In this document: positions 5,375 through 5,469 of the stretch, one piece after another | Layout: each line of letters starts with the position of its first letter | Numbering within the stretch: position 1 is the stretch's first letter | Source of the DNA: Gammaproteobacteria bacterium | GTDB lineage: Bacteria > Pseudomonadota > Gammaproteobacteria > UBA9214 | Length of the DNA: 5,469 nucleotides | Assembly: GCA_029859555.1 (NCBI GenBank) | Contig: JAOUCV010000165.1 | Coordinates: 1 to 5,469, forward strand | Direction: 5' to 3' | Program-made: the position numbers and the translations under genes | The notes under the pieces: model-generated | What the model saw: only the letters and a program-made list of their open reading frames with translations | Told to the model about the DNA's origin: nothing | The model's database searches: none

Positions 5375-5469
5375 ACGCCCTCATTTAGTAATACGTGAAC
5401 CTGATAGCAGCCAAGTGACCTGTAGGTAAAATATTTTATGACATGGGAAACGGAAAACCCCAATAAGCC

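Larger units (their letters stand above)
5027..5469. other. Right-hand region without a convincing gene
   Basis: About 440 AT-rich bases follow the lysozyme-inhibitor gene. A leftward TTG-initiated frame of 96 codons (5016-5306) and a rightward GTG-initiated frame of 68 codons (5089-5295) overlap each other. Neither has a ribosome binding site, signal peptide or recognisable domain, and I do not call them. No terminator with a GC-rich stem and T-tract follows the stop at 5026. The region holds two inverted repeats (5301-5328 and 5344-5374). An ATG at 5438, with AGGT 10 bases upstream, is open to the window end (MTWETENPNK) and may be the first codons of the next gene. Confidence 0.4.

Overview
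The window reads as chromosomal DNA from a Gram-negative bacterium, most likely a gammaproteobacterium. The reasons are Sec signal peptides ending in A-x-A, good AGGAG-type ribosome binding sites, mid-range GC with AT-richer spacers, and a periplasmic lysozyme-inhibitor family (PliI) known from that class. This placement is inference; there is no rRNA or housekeeping marker here. No IS element, phage gene, tRNA or CRISPR array was found.

Layout. (1) 1-1171, + strand: two overlapping class I SAM-dependent methyltransferase genes. The first is cut by the left edge and has lost its SAM-binding half; the second is complete. They share 8 bases and are probably translationally coupled. (2) 1172-1313: a convergent spacer with two hairpins that both work best as minus-strand terminators, one with a UUCG tetraloop. 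(3) 1314-2603, minus strand: an exported CotH-family (Fam20C-like kinase fold) protein. It has an unusual Gly/Lys-rich linker bracketed by its only two cysteines, and a likely promoter overlaid by an inverted repeat. (4) 2727-3047, minus strand: a doubtful small secreted-protein ORF whose start looks real but whose C-terminal half may not. (5) 3048-3357: a divergent intergenic region with several inverted repeats. (6) 3358-4208, + strand: a two-gene operon encoding a secreted DUF3011 protein with a GYKAG-repeat tail, then a small membrane protein with a long glycine zipper. (7) 4427-5026, + strand: a PliI-type periplasmic inhibitor of invertebrate lysozyme. (8) 5027-5469: no convincing gene, a 9-bp inverted repeat, and a possible start codon opening off the right edge.

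Everything from 1314 to 5026 is predicted to be exported or membrane-bound, so this is an accessory cell-envelope region. The clearest functional statement is the lysozyme inhibitor. The DUF3011 and glycine-zipper pair next to it is the best candidate for an undescribed envelope function, but any link to lysozyme resistance rests on proximity alone.
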